Source: an uncultured Actinomycetes bacterium (GTDB lineage Bacteria > Actinomycetota > Actinomycetes > Nanopelagicales > Nanopelagicaceae). From it: a stretch of 5,229 nucleotides of DNA. The notes under the pieces were generated by a model. It ran no database searches and was not told where the DNA came from. It saw only the letters and a program-made list of their open reading frames with translations. Location of the stretch: positions 1 to 5,229 of the forward strand of contig CAIXPV010000164.1 of assembly GCA_903921405.1 (NCBI GenBank), read 5' to 3'. Position numbers and translations under genes: made by a program. Shown here piece after piece: positions 1-4,995 of this stretch. Each line of letters begins with the position of its first letter. The stretch's first letter is position 1.

Positions 1-135
1 GAACAACAAGGCCACAGAGAACAACAAGGCCACAGAGAACAACAAGGCCACAGAGAACATCAAGGCCACAGAGAACAACAAGGCCACAGAGAACAACAAG
101 GCCACAGAGAACATCAAGGCCACAGAGAACATCAA
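1..135 (+). repeat. 18-bp tandem repeat array, coding, cut by the window edge
   Basis: Seven complete head-to-tail copies of an 18-bp unit (GAACAACAAGGCCACAGA) fill bases 1-126. A broken eighth copy runs to about 135. Copies 4, 7 and 8 carry one substitution (AAC to ATC); the rest are identical. The array begins at base 1, so it probably continues to the left. Eighteen is a multiple of three, and all three + frames are open across it. The frame shared with the downstream TadE-like gene reads as the hexapeptide NNKATE or NIKATE. The near-identity of copies suggests recent expansion by slippage or unequal recombination. Confidence 0.97.
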
Positions 136-544
136 CAAGGTGAGAAATAGATTGCGGGATGAAACAGGAAGCGCGATAGTTGAGTTTGTTGCGCTGGCAA
201 TCCCGCTATTCATTCCTATTTTTATGTATTTGAATCACTTTGCCTCAGTCAGCGGAAATGAAGAGATCGCACGGGTGCTAGCACGTGAAGGGCTAAGAGC
301 ATATGTAGCCAGTGATAGTGACTACGCAGGGCGAGAAGTTTCTGCTCAAGCACTTAACGTAATTGCCGATCATCTTGGTCTTACTCACGATGAGATTCAA
401 ACTCTTACGGCACGCTACGACTGTACGAATCAACCATGCTTGTCAGCTGATGGTCGTATCCGCTTAACAATTTCATTTGTTGATCATCGTACGAATAGAC
501 GGATCATGGCATCGGCCCAGGAGCATGTCAGTCCATGGATGTAA
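2..544 (+). CDS. TadE-like pseudopilin with repeat-encoded N-terminal leader, 5' partial
   Basis: Likely a minor pseudopilin of a Tad/Flp pilus. In this family the prepilin peptidase cleaves before a hydrophobic helix, which then anchors the protein in the membrane or pilus. Counting from the GTG at 140 (134 aa), a charged stretch ends in RDETG and is followed by SAIVEF. The Glu therefore sits at +5 after the predicted Gly-Ser cleavage point, as in type IV-like prepilins. A hydrophobic segment spans residues 12-34, followed by a mainly polar soluble part with a Cys95/Cys100 pair. Bases 2-139 stay open in the same frame and encode NNKATE repeats. I see no Shine-Dalgarno sequence or -10 box before GTG 140, so translation probably begins left of the window. 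A start at 140 remains possible. The stop overlaps the next gene by 10 bp, suggesting translational coupling. Residue-level similarity to named TadE proteins is from memory of the family. Confidence 0.78.
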   Translation, partial: NNKATENNKATENNKATENIKATENNKATENNKATENIKATENINKVRNRLRDETGSAIVEFVALAIPLFIPIFMYLNHFASVSGNEEIARVLAREGLRAYVASDSDYAGREVSAQALNVIADHLGLTHDEIQTLTARYDCTNQPCLSADGRIRLTISFVDHRTNRRIMASAQEHVSPWM

Positions 545-593
545 CCAGTAGGTCCATCGATCTAAGCCATAAGTCAATTGCTGCAAGAAAAAG
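531..593 (+). repeat. Degenerate 21-bp repeat across the gene overlap
   Basis: Bases 531-551 and 552-572 align without gaps at 15 of 21 positions, both starting GTCCAT. A third, much weaker unit may follow at 573-593. In the frame of the second gene the units encode similar heptapeptides, MDVTSRS then IDLSHKS, followed by IAARKRL. The first unit contains both the stop codon of the upstream gene (542-544) and the start codon of the downstream gene (535-537). This looks like an older, decayed repeat next to the fresh 24-bp array. Confidence 0.5.
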
Positions 594-1164
594 ACTTACC
601 GATGGTGCAAGAAAAAGACTTACCGATGGTGCAAGGAAAAGACTTACCGATGAGAGCGGCTCATTGAGTGTTGTGATCATTGGTCTATTCATCATCACTG
701 TTGCTTCCCTGATGGTGATGAGTGATATTGCATCAGTGTTCGTAGCCAAGCGATCCTTAGTGCAGGCAACGGAGGCGGCTGCCCAACGAGGTGTTCATAC
801 ACTTGATGAGTCGGCATATTATGTTGGTAAAGGAAATATGTTTACTGCTCCACTAGCTGCACTAACTGCGCGCCCACATCGAAGCATCCCTATCGACTGC
901 AATCGCGCAGTTTTCAATGTGATGTTAGAGCTTCATAACTGGAGCAATGATGAGGGAGCAATGAAACGAAATGAATTGAAGGGAATCGTCCTTACTGATT
1001 TACAGTGCGATGGTACGTCGATAGAGATCTCTACATATGCAGAAGTCGTCTTTCCATTCAGAGTTCCGTTCACACGTATGGACTCAGCCTTCCTCACTGC
1101 ATCTGCTGGAACGACCAATGAAGTTCAAGAGGGATTTTACCTTTTCGGGATTCGGCTTCATTAG
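535..1164 (+). CDS. TadE/TadG-like pilus-assembly protein with basic N-terminal repeats
   Basis: A 209-aa protein with one membrane segment. It probably belongs to the TadG/TadE-like group of pilus locus proteins. Residues 1-16 form two weak heptad units. Residues 17-40 are three copies of ARKRLTDG, the last ending in E. SGSLSVV then opens a hydrophobic helix at about 43-64, followed by an alanine-rich segment around residues 65-86 (AKRSLVQATEAAAQRG) of the kind seen after the helix in TadG-like proteins. The rest is predicted to lie outside the membrane and holds Cys122 and Cys158. Unlike its upstream neighbour it has Val, not Glu, at the +5 position, so cleavage as a classical prepilin is doubtful. 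The ATG at 535 is the only reasonable start. AGGAG at 519-523 precedes it by 11 nt, and the gene overlaps its neighbour by 10 bp. Exact family assignment is uncertain. Confidence 0.72.
   Translation: MDVTSRSIDLSHKSIAARKRLTDGARKRLTDGARKRLTDESGSLSVVIIGLFIITVASLMVMSDIASVFVAKRSLVQATEAAAQRGVHTLDESAYYVGKGNMFTAPLAALTARPHRSIPIDCNRAVFNVMLELHNWSNDEGAMKRNELKGIVLTDLQCDGTSIEISTYAEVVFPFRVPFTRMDSAFLTASAGTTNEVQEGFYLFGIRLH
583..654 (+). repeat. 24-bp coding tandem repeat, three copies
   Basis: Copies lie at 583-606, 607-630 and 631-654. The first two are identical. The third differs by one A-to-G change and by its last codon (GAG in place of GGT). Each encodes the strongly basic octapeptide ARKRLTDG, with the last copy ending in Glu to form the DESGS junction. 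The unit length keeps the reading frame whatever the copy number. The array ends directly at the membrane segment. Confidence 0.95.
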
Positions 1165-1187
1165 CCGTCTCCGCTATTCTTCACACA
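1151..1187 (+). promoter_or_regulatory. Candidate leaderless promoter of prfB
   Basis: TATTCT at 1175-1180 fits the actinobacterial -10 pattern TANNNT. Transcription would begin about seven bases later, at or next to the A of the prfB ATG at 1187. No Shine-Dalgarno sequence precedes that ATG, which fits leaderless translation, a common mode in actinobacteria. The -35 region (TTCGGC at 1151-1156, 18-bp spacer) is weak. The preceding pilus gene ends only 22 bp upstream, so read-through transcription is also possible. Confidence 0.45.
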
Positions 1188-2287
1188 TGGCCGCGCGTGA
1201 GTATGGATTAGAGATCGATGCGATCGATGCGACCCTTGTTTCAATTGAGAAAGTGCTTGACCTTCCAAAACTTCGAAAGCAAGCTGAAGTTTTAGAGGAA
1301 GAGGCCGGGGTTCCAGACCTTTGGGATGATCCGGAGAATGCCCAAAAGATTACAAGCCGCCTATCGCGGGTCCAGGCTGAGATAAATAAGCTCACTACGT
1401 TACGTCGACATGTTGAAGAGTTGTCGATTCTCTTTGAACTTGCAGCGAGTGAGCCAGATGGCACTGGAGTTGCCGATGCCGAACGCGAACTTGATTCGGT
1501 GAAAAAGGCAATTGGCGAACTTGAGGTTCAAACACTTCTGAACGGTGAATACGATGATCGAGATGCATTGATCACTATTCGTTCAGAGGCAGGGGGAGTT
1601 GAAGCCGCCGATTGGGCCGAGATGATTATGCGTATGTACTTGCGTTATTGCGAGCGTCACGATTTCAAAGTTGACGTCTTGGAAACATCGTATGCAGAAG
1701 AAGCTGGAATTAAATCAACAACTTTTCGTGTCACCGCTCCTTATGCGTATGGAACTTTATCTGTTGAGCAGGGAACACATCGGTTAGTGCGTATTTCACC
1801 ATTCGATAGTCAAAGCAGACGGCATACTTCTTTTGCTGGCGTTGAAGTCGTTCCTGTGGTTGAACAAAGCGATCATGTTGAGATCGATGAAAAAGAGGTT
1901 CGCGTCGATGTGTATCGCTCATCGGGACCTGGCGGTCAAGGTGTGAATACAACTGACTCCGCTGTGCGCTTAACGCATATTCCAACAGGCATCGTTGTCT
2001 CGTGCCAGAACGAGCGTTCGCAGATTCAAAATAAAGCCACGGCGATGGCTGTCTTGCAGTCGAAGCTATTAGAGCGCCGCCGACAAGAAGAGCAGGCGAA
2101 GATGAATGCGCTGAAGGGTGATAACTCTGGATCATGGGGAAATCAGATGCGCTCCTACGTTTTAGCCCCGTATCAGATGGTAAAAGATTTGCGTACGGAT
2201 TATGAAACTGGAAACACATCGGCAGTACTCAATGGAGAAATCGATGAGTTCATTGAGGCCGGAATTCGTTGGCGCCGTAGTTCATAA
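1187..2287 (+). CDS. prfB: Peptide chain release factor 2 (RF2)
   Basis: Cytoplasmic class I release factor that recognises UGA and UAA in the ribosomal A site and triggers release of the finished protein. The 366-aa product is full length. A helical N-terminal domain comes first, then the SPF stop-codon recognition tripeptide at 204-206 within RLVRISPFDSQSRR. The catalytic GGQ is at 249-251 within YRSSGPGGQGVN. The basic C-terminal region contains the conserved WGNQMRSYVL stretch. The start at 1187 fits where actinobacterial RF2 begins. Earlier in-frame ATGs (1037, 1118) lie inside the upstream gene in another frame. Escherichia coli makes RF2 through a programmed +1 frameshift at CTT-TGA-C. 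Here codons 24-25 read CTT GAC in one uninterrupted frame, so no such autoregulation is present. The gene follows Tad genes and ends at its own terminator. Confidence 0.98.
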   Translation: MAAREYGLEIDAIDATLVSIEKVLDLPKLRKQAEVLEEEAGVPDLWDDPENAQKITSRLSRVQAEINKLTTLRRHVEELSILFELAASEPDGTGVADAERELDSVKKAIGELEVQTLLNGEYDDRDALITIRSEAGGVEAADWAEMIMRMYLRYCERHDFKVDVLETSYAEEAGIKSTTFRVTAPYAYGTLSVEQGTHRLVRISPFDSQSRRHTSFAGVEVVPVVEQSDHVEIDEKEVRVDVYRSSGPGGQGVNTTDSAVRLTHIPTGIVVSCQNERSQIQNKATAMAVLQSKLLERRRQEEQAKMNALKGDNSGSWGNQMRSYVLAPYQMVKDLRTDYETGNTSAVLNGEIDEFIEAGIRWRRSS

Positions 2288-2294
2288 GTCCGTC

Positions 2295-2324
2295 GACCTC
2301 TCGTTCGCGGAGGTTCATTTTTCT
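2295..2324 (+). terminator. Intrinsic terminator of prfB
   Basis: The stem pairs ACCTC (2296-2300) and CG (2302-2303) with CGGAGGT (2308-2314). T2301 is bulged, and a G2295/T2315 wobble can extend the base. The loop is TTCG (2304-2307), a stable UUCG tetraloop closed by a G-C pair. A run of five T (2318-2322) follows after CA. It lies 8 bp after the prfB stop codon, so prfB and ftsE are probably separate transcription units. Confidence 0.7.
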
Positions 2325-2341
2325 AAGCCAGCACCCGCATA

Positions 2342-2416
2342 TTGGGTAATCTCACACTATTTCTTACGCTCAAATGCGCGTTAAAGTCATCAAATATGCG
2401 TCGGCATCCATAAACT
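2342..2416 (+). promoter_or_regulatory. Candidate promoter region for ftsEX
   Basis: Between the prfB terminator and ftsE there are two modest candidates. One pairs TTGGGT (2342-2347) with TACGCT (2365-2370) at a 17-bp spacer. The other is a -10-like TAAACT at 2411-2416 with no good -35 box. Either would give ftsE an untranslated leader. Neither is strong, and I cannot choose between them from sequence alone. Confidence 0.3.
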
Positions 2417-2459
2417 AAGGACAGGCCGAGGGTGGAGTTATTCGCCACGCAGATGCAAT

Positions 2460-2464
2460 GGGAG
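2460..2464 (+). promoter_or_regulatory. Ribosome binding site setting the ftsE start
   Basis: GGGAG lies 6 nt before the ATG at 2471. It supports this start over the in-frame GTG at 2432 and ATG at 2453. Confidence 0.55.
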
Positions 2465-2470
2465 ATTGTA

Positions 2471-3160
2471 ATGATTCGCTTTGAGAACGTCACCAAGATC
2501 TACCCAGGGCAAGATCGTCCCGCCCTTGATTCGGTGAGCCTTGAGATCGTTAAAGGCGAGTTCGTTTTTCTGGTTGGCCTATCTGGCTCCGGTAAATCAA
2601 CTTTTCTGCGGTTGATCCTTCGAGAAGATCGCCCAACATCAGGAACTATTCACGTTGCCGGTAAGGATTTAGGAACGCTGGCTAACCATAAGGTTCCAGA
2701 GCTTCGCCGAAGAGTTGGAACGGTGTTTCAGGATTTCCGTCTTCTACCAAATAAGACAGTTACCGAAAACGTCGCTTTTGCTCTGCATGTGTTGGGATAT
2801 TCGCAGAAAGAGATCAACCGCGAAGTGCCTGAAGTCTTAGAGTTAGTTGGACTTGAAGATAAAGGCGACCGCTTACCATCAGAGATTTCAGGCGGCGAAC
2901 AACAGCGCGTAGCCATTGCTCGCGCATATGTCAGCCGTCCGCCAATTTTGATCGCAGATGAACCAACAGGAAATTTAGATCCAGCAACAAGTGTGGGAAT
3001 TATGAAGCTACTAGATCGCATTAACCGCGAGGGAACTACGGTTTTGATGGCTACACATGATTCTGGAATCGTGGATCAAATGCGCAAGCGTGTTATTGAG
3101 TTGGATCTAGGCCATGTAATACGCGACCAGGTTCGCGGCGTTTATGGATATACGGGATAG
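2471..3160 (+). CDS. ftsE: Cell-division ABC transporter ATP-binding protein FtsE
   Basis: Cytoplasmic ATPase that pairs with membrane protein FtsX. ATP hydrolysis drives shape changes that activate cell-wall hydrolases at the septum rather than moving a substrate. At 229 aa it has the usual length. All ABC motifs are visible: Walker A GLSGSGKS at 36-43, Q-loop FQD with Gln87, signature SGGEQ at 140-144, Walker B ILIADE at 159-164 with catalytic Glu164, D-loop NLD at 168-170, and switch His196 in MATHD. DFRLL after the Q-loop and the C-terminal RGVYG match actinobacterial FtsE. Position 37 is Leu where most FtsE proteins have Pro, a mild variation. The start opens with MIRFENVTKIYPG as expected; the extension to GTG 2432 adds residues unlike the family. 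ftsX follows after 10 bp, so the two are one operon. Confidence 0.97.
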   Translation: MIRFENVTKIYPGQDRPALDSVSLEIVKGEFVFLVGLSGSGKSTFLRLILREDRPTSGTIHVAGKDLGTLANHKVPELRRRVGTVFQDFRLLPNKTVTENVAFALHVLGYSQKEINREVPEVLELVGLEDKGDRLPSEISGGEQQRVAIARAYVSRPPILIADEPTGNLDPATSVGIMKLLDRINREGTTVLMATHDSGIVDQMRKRVIELDLGHVIRDQVRGVYGYTG

Positions 3161-3163
3161 GGG
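3159..3163 (+). promoter_or_regulatory. Ribosome binding site setting the ftsX start
   Basis: AGGGG overlaps the ftsE stop codon and lies 7 nt before the ATG at 3171. It favours this start over the in-frame ATG at 3144, which lies inside ftsE. Confidence 0.6.
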
Positions 3164-3170
3164 CTCACGG

Positions 3171-4073
3171 ATGCGCGCACGGTTTCTGCTTAGTGAAGTA
3201 GGTATTGGTCTTCGTCGAAATATGACGATGACATTTGCTGTAATCGTCACTACTGCAATCTCGCTGTCACTGCTCGGCATCGGGCTACTGGCTAATGCCC
3301 AAGTCGGTGCGATGAAAGATTATTGGTATGACAAGATCGAAGTTTCAGTCTTCTTATGCGGAACTTTGTCTGAATCACCATCATGTTCGGGCGGCATAAT
3401 CACATCGGCTCAGCGTTTGCAGATTCAGCAGGATATTCAAAGTATGCCCGCAGTGGAGAGCGTTTTTTATGAGTCACAATCACAGGCATTTGTGCGCTTT
3501 CAAGAGCGATTTAAGGATTCGGCGATTGCTCAAAATGTGACCGCTGATCAATTGCCGGAATCATTTCGCATTAAGTTAAAGGATCCAACCCAGTTTGCAG
3601 TAATTGTGAGCGCTTTCAGCGGCCGCCCAGGCGTCGATGTTGTTCAAGACCAACGCCTAATTTTAGATAAGTTCTTCAAGCTCTTAGAGGTTTTGCGAAA
3701 TGGCGCTCTGTTGGTCGGACTTGCATCTGTACTTACCGCGGCTTTGTTGATTAGCAATACTTTGCGCATCGCTGCCTTTAATCGACGGCGAGAAACTGGA
3801 GTGATGAAGCTTGTCGGTGCATCATCATGGTCGATTCAACTTCCATTTCTTCTCGAGGGAATTATCTCGGCCATCGTTGGATGGGCGCTATCAACTGGAT
3901 TATTGGCCGCGCTTAAGAGCGTTGTTGATTCAAAAGTTGCACCTTTATTGACCTTCACTAAGTTCTTTGGATGGGGCGAGGTTTGGGTTGCATCGGGATA
4001 TTTATTGGCAACGGGTTTATTTGTCTCAACTATTGCCTCGGTAGTCACACTTCGCCGCTACCTGAAGGTCTAG
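3171..4073 (+). CDS. ftsX: Cell-division permease-like protein FtsX
   Basis: Integral membrane partner of FtsE. Its external domain relays the ATPase state to peptidoglycan hydrolases or their activators. The 300-aa product has the FtsX layout: a short cytoplasmic N-terminus (FLLSEVGIGLRRN), membrane helix 1 at about 21-42, an external domain at about 43-175, then helices at about 177-197, 224-247 and 270-295. The family-typical segment FNRRRETGVMKLVGAS lies at 203-218, after helix 2, where it would contact FtsE. The external domain holds Cys63 and Cys72, which could form a disulfide; mycobacterial FtsX has a similarly placed pair as I recall. The ATG at 3171 matches the family start. In many actinobacteria a cell-wall hydrolase gene follows ftsX; none is present here, and smpB starts 41 bp downstream. 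Confidence 0.96.
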   Translation: MRARFLLSEVGIGLRRNMTMTFAVIVTTAISLSLLGIGLLANAQVGAMKDYWYDKIEVSVFLCGTLSESPSCSGGIITSAQRLQIQQDIQSMPAVESVFYESQSQAFVRFQERFKDSAIAQNVTADQLPESFRIKLKDPTQFAVIVSAFSGRPGVDVVQDQRLILDKFFKLLEVLRNGALLVGLASVLTAALLISNTLRIAAFNRRRETGVMKLVGASSWSIQLPFLLEGIISAIVGWALSTGLLAALKSVVDSKVAPLLTFTKFFGWGEVWVASGYLLATGLFVSTIASVVTLRRYLKV

Positions 4074-4098
4074 TACTCTAGCGAAAGAGTTATTTACT

Positions 4099-4107
4099 AG
4101 GGGGTGA
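4099..4107 (+). promoter_or_regulatory. Strong ribosome binding site of smpB
   Basis: AGGGGGTGA differs by one base from the ideal complement of the 16S rRNA 3' end. It sits 7 nt before the ATG at 4115. It fixes that start over the overlapping GTG and ATG at 4104 and 4107, which are in another frame. Confidence 0.75.
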
Positions 4108-4114
4108 TGCGGTT

Positions 4115-4618
4115 ATGGTGAAAGAGATCGGCCGCAAAGTCATCGCCCAAAACAAAAAGGCACGCCACGACTATTCCATCGAGGATGTGTATGAGTGCGG
4201 ATTAGTGCTTATGGGCACTGAAGTTAAATCATTGCGACTTGGCCGCGCATCTCTGATCGATGGCTTCGCGGTGGTAAACGATGGCGAGCTGTGGCTAAGT
4301 GGCGTACATATACCTGAATACACCGAAGGCACCTGGACCAATCACACGCCACGGCGTGAGCGAAAGCTTCTTGTCCATAAAGCAGAGTTGAATAAGTTGA
4401 TTGCTAAGTTGAAGGATTCAGGCACCACGCTTGTTCCGCTGTCTCTGTATTTTAAAGATGGTAAAGCCAAAGTTGAGATTGCTGTTGCCCGAGGAAAGAA
4501 AGCTCACGATAAGCGCGAAGCCATTAAAGCCCGTGAAGCCGACAGGGAAGTTGCTCGAGTTGTTTCGCGTGGTTCATCAGGAAAGAGCGCCAAGGCATCT
4601 AAACGTTACGAGGATTGA
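4115..4618 (+). CDS. smpB: SsrA-binding protein SmpB
   Basis: Small RNA-binding protein that brings alanyl-tmRNA to stalled ribosomes and mimics the missing anticodon arm during trans-translation. The product is 167 aa, slightly above the usual 150-160. Conserved blocks are visible in order: NKKARHDYSIEDVYECGLVL at 13-32, MGTEVKSLRLGRASLIDGFA at 33-52, GVHIPEYTEGTW at 63-74, HTPRRERKLLVHKAEL at 77-92, LYFKDGKAKVEIAVARGKKA at 111-130, and DKREAIKARE at 132-141. The last block begins the basic tail that enters the mRNA channel. The final residues are a Lys/Ser-rich low-complexity extension. It follows ftsX by 41 bp and may share its transcript. Its RNA partner, the ssrA gene, starts about 380 bp downstream on the same strand, a common pairing. 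Confidence 0.97.
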   Translation: MVKEIGRKVIAQNKKARHDYSIEDVYECGLVLMGTEVKSLRLGRASLIDGFAVVNDGELWLSGVHIPEYTEGTWTNHTPRRERKLLVHKAELNKLIAKLKDSGTTLVPLSLYFKDGKAKVEIAVARGKKAHDKREAIKAREADREVARVVSRGSSGKSAKASKRYED

Positions 4619-4807
4619 TTCCCTTCTCGGTAACAATCTGCAGGCCGTGTGCGTGATTTATGGTCGCTCATATAAGGATTATGAATCGTCGAATTGTTGT
4701 CCTACAATTGGCCTACCGCCGCTTCGATTGACCGCTTAGTTTGAAAAAACTGACGGACGATGAGCCGACGCCAAGAAAGATTTCATAGTTGGAATTTTTC
4801 CCGTTCG

Positions 4808-4865
4808 GTAAGCGTTGAAGCAGTAAGCGTTGAAGCAGTAAGCAGTAAGCAGTAAGCAGTAAGCA
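4808..4865 (+). repeat. Composite tandem repeat, two 15-bp then four 7-bp units
   Basis: Two perfect copies of GTAAGCGTTGAAGCA (4808-4822 and 4823-4837) are followed without a break by four perfect copies of GTAAGCA (4838-4865). The 15-bp unit can be read as GTAAGCG plus TTGAAGCA, so the short unit may have arisen by deletion and slippage from the long one. It is non-coding and stops just before a TTGACA box. All copies are identical, which suggests recent change in copy number. Confidence 0.95.
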
Positions 4866-4866
4866 A

Positions 4867-4898
4867 TTGACAATTACATAGGGAAAGAGAAATACGTT
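4867..4898 (+). promoter_or_regulatory. Candidate ssrA promoter
   Basis: TTGACA at 4867-4872 is a perfect -35 hexamer. The best -10-like match downstream is TACGTT at 4893-4898, but the spacer is 20 bp, longer than the usual 16-18. A start near 4905 would give a precursor with a leader of about 90 nt, which RNase P would remove to form the mature tmRNA 5' end. The true promoter could be closer to 4996, though I see no good box there. Confidence 0.35.
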
Positions 4899-4908
4899 TC
4901 TTTTTCTC
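4881..4908 (+). other. 12-bp hairpin with UACG loop
   Basis: Bases 4881-4892 (GGGAAAGAGAAA) pair with 4897-4908 over 12 uninterrupted pairs, two of them G-T wobbles (4887/4902 and 4882/4907). The four-base loop is TACG (4893-4896), a UNCG-type tetraloop although closed by A-U. The stem is a purine strand against a pyrimidine strand. No T-run follows on the + strand, so it is not a typical terminator. Its role is unknown. Confidence 0.75.
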
Positions 4909-4918
4909 CAATGAGTTT

Positions 4919-4985
4919 CTCAAATCGCCTATGGTAATTAACTGCGCTCATTCGAGCGTAACTAATGCCAATTAAGGCGCTTGAG
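4919..4985 (+). other. 67-nt imperfect hairpin upstream of tmRNA
   Basis: Five stem blocks stack into one long arm. They are CTCAA (4919-4923) with TTGAG (4981-4985); CGCC (4926-4929) with GGCG (4976-4979); TGG (4932-4934) with CCA (4968-4970); ATTA (4937-4940) with TAAT (4963-4966); and TGCGCTC (4943-4949) with GAGCGTA (4954-4960). The terminal loop is ATTC. One pair is a G-T wobble (4944/4959). Small internal loops separate the blocks, and 23 pairs form in 67 nt. It ends 10 nt before the predicted tmRNA 5' end. It could be a leader structure of the precursor, an independent small RNA, or a DNA-level inverted repeat. Confidence 0.65.
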
Positions 4986-4995
4986 TAAACACCTT

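Larger units (their letters stand above)
4619..4995 (+). other. Non-coding spacer between smpB and ssrA
   Basis: About 377 bp without a credible protein gene. The first part (4619-4800) shows only two weak hairpins: AATTGT/ACAATT at 4692-4697 and 4704-4709, and TTAGTTT/AAACTGA around a GAAA loop at 4736-4753. No convincing smpB terminator is visible. The second part (4801-4995) is dense: a composite tandem repeat, a consensus -35 box, and two hairpins leading up to the tmRNA 5' end. These are listed separately. Confidence 0.7.

Noticed and set aside
1..135. Possible CRISPR array
   Set aside because: The 18-bp units are directly adjacent with no spacers and continue in frame into a coding sequence.
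1037..1186. N-terminal extension of prfB from earlier ATG codons (1037 or 1118)
   Set aside because: It overlaps the pilus gene in another frame, and the extra residues do not resemble RF2. The start at 1187 fits the family.
1174..1464. 96-codon antisense open frame within prfB
   Set aside because: Serine-rich composition typical of a shadow frame, with no independent support.
1731..2219. 162-codon antisense open frame within prfB
   Set aside because: It lies opposite a strongly conserved gene, shows no recognisable motif, and is a product of codon composition on the other strand.
2432..2470. Upstream GTG start for ftsE
   Set aside because: The added residues are unlike FtsE, and a ribosome binding site sits ahead of the ATG at 2471.
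4660..4731. Small open frame of 23 codons after smpB (or 16 from ATG 4681)
   Set aside because: It encodes a short basic peptide (MNRRIVVLQLAYRRFD from 4681). AAGGA lies only 2 nt before that ATG, too close for initiation, and nothing else supports it.
4431..4739. 102-codon + strand open frame overlapping smpB
   Set aside because: Most of it is another frame of smpB; the tail falls in the spacer and has no ribosome binding site.
4736..4753. Hairpin TTAGTTT/AAACTGA as smpB terminator
   Set aside because: Seven mostly A-T pairs with no following T-run; too weak, and 118 bp past the stop codon.
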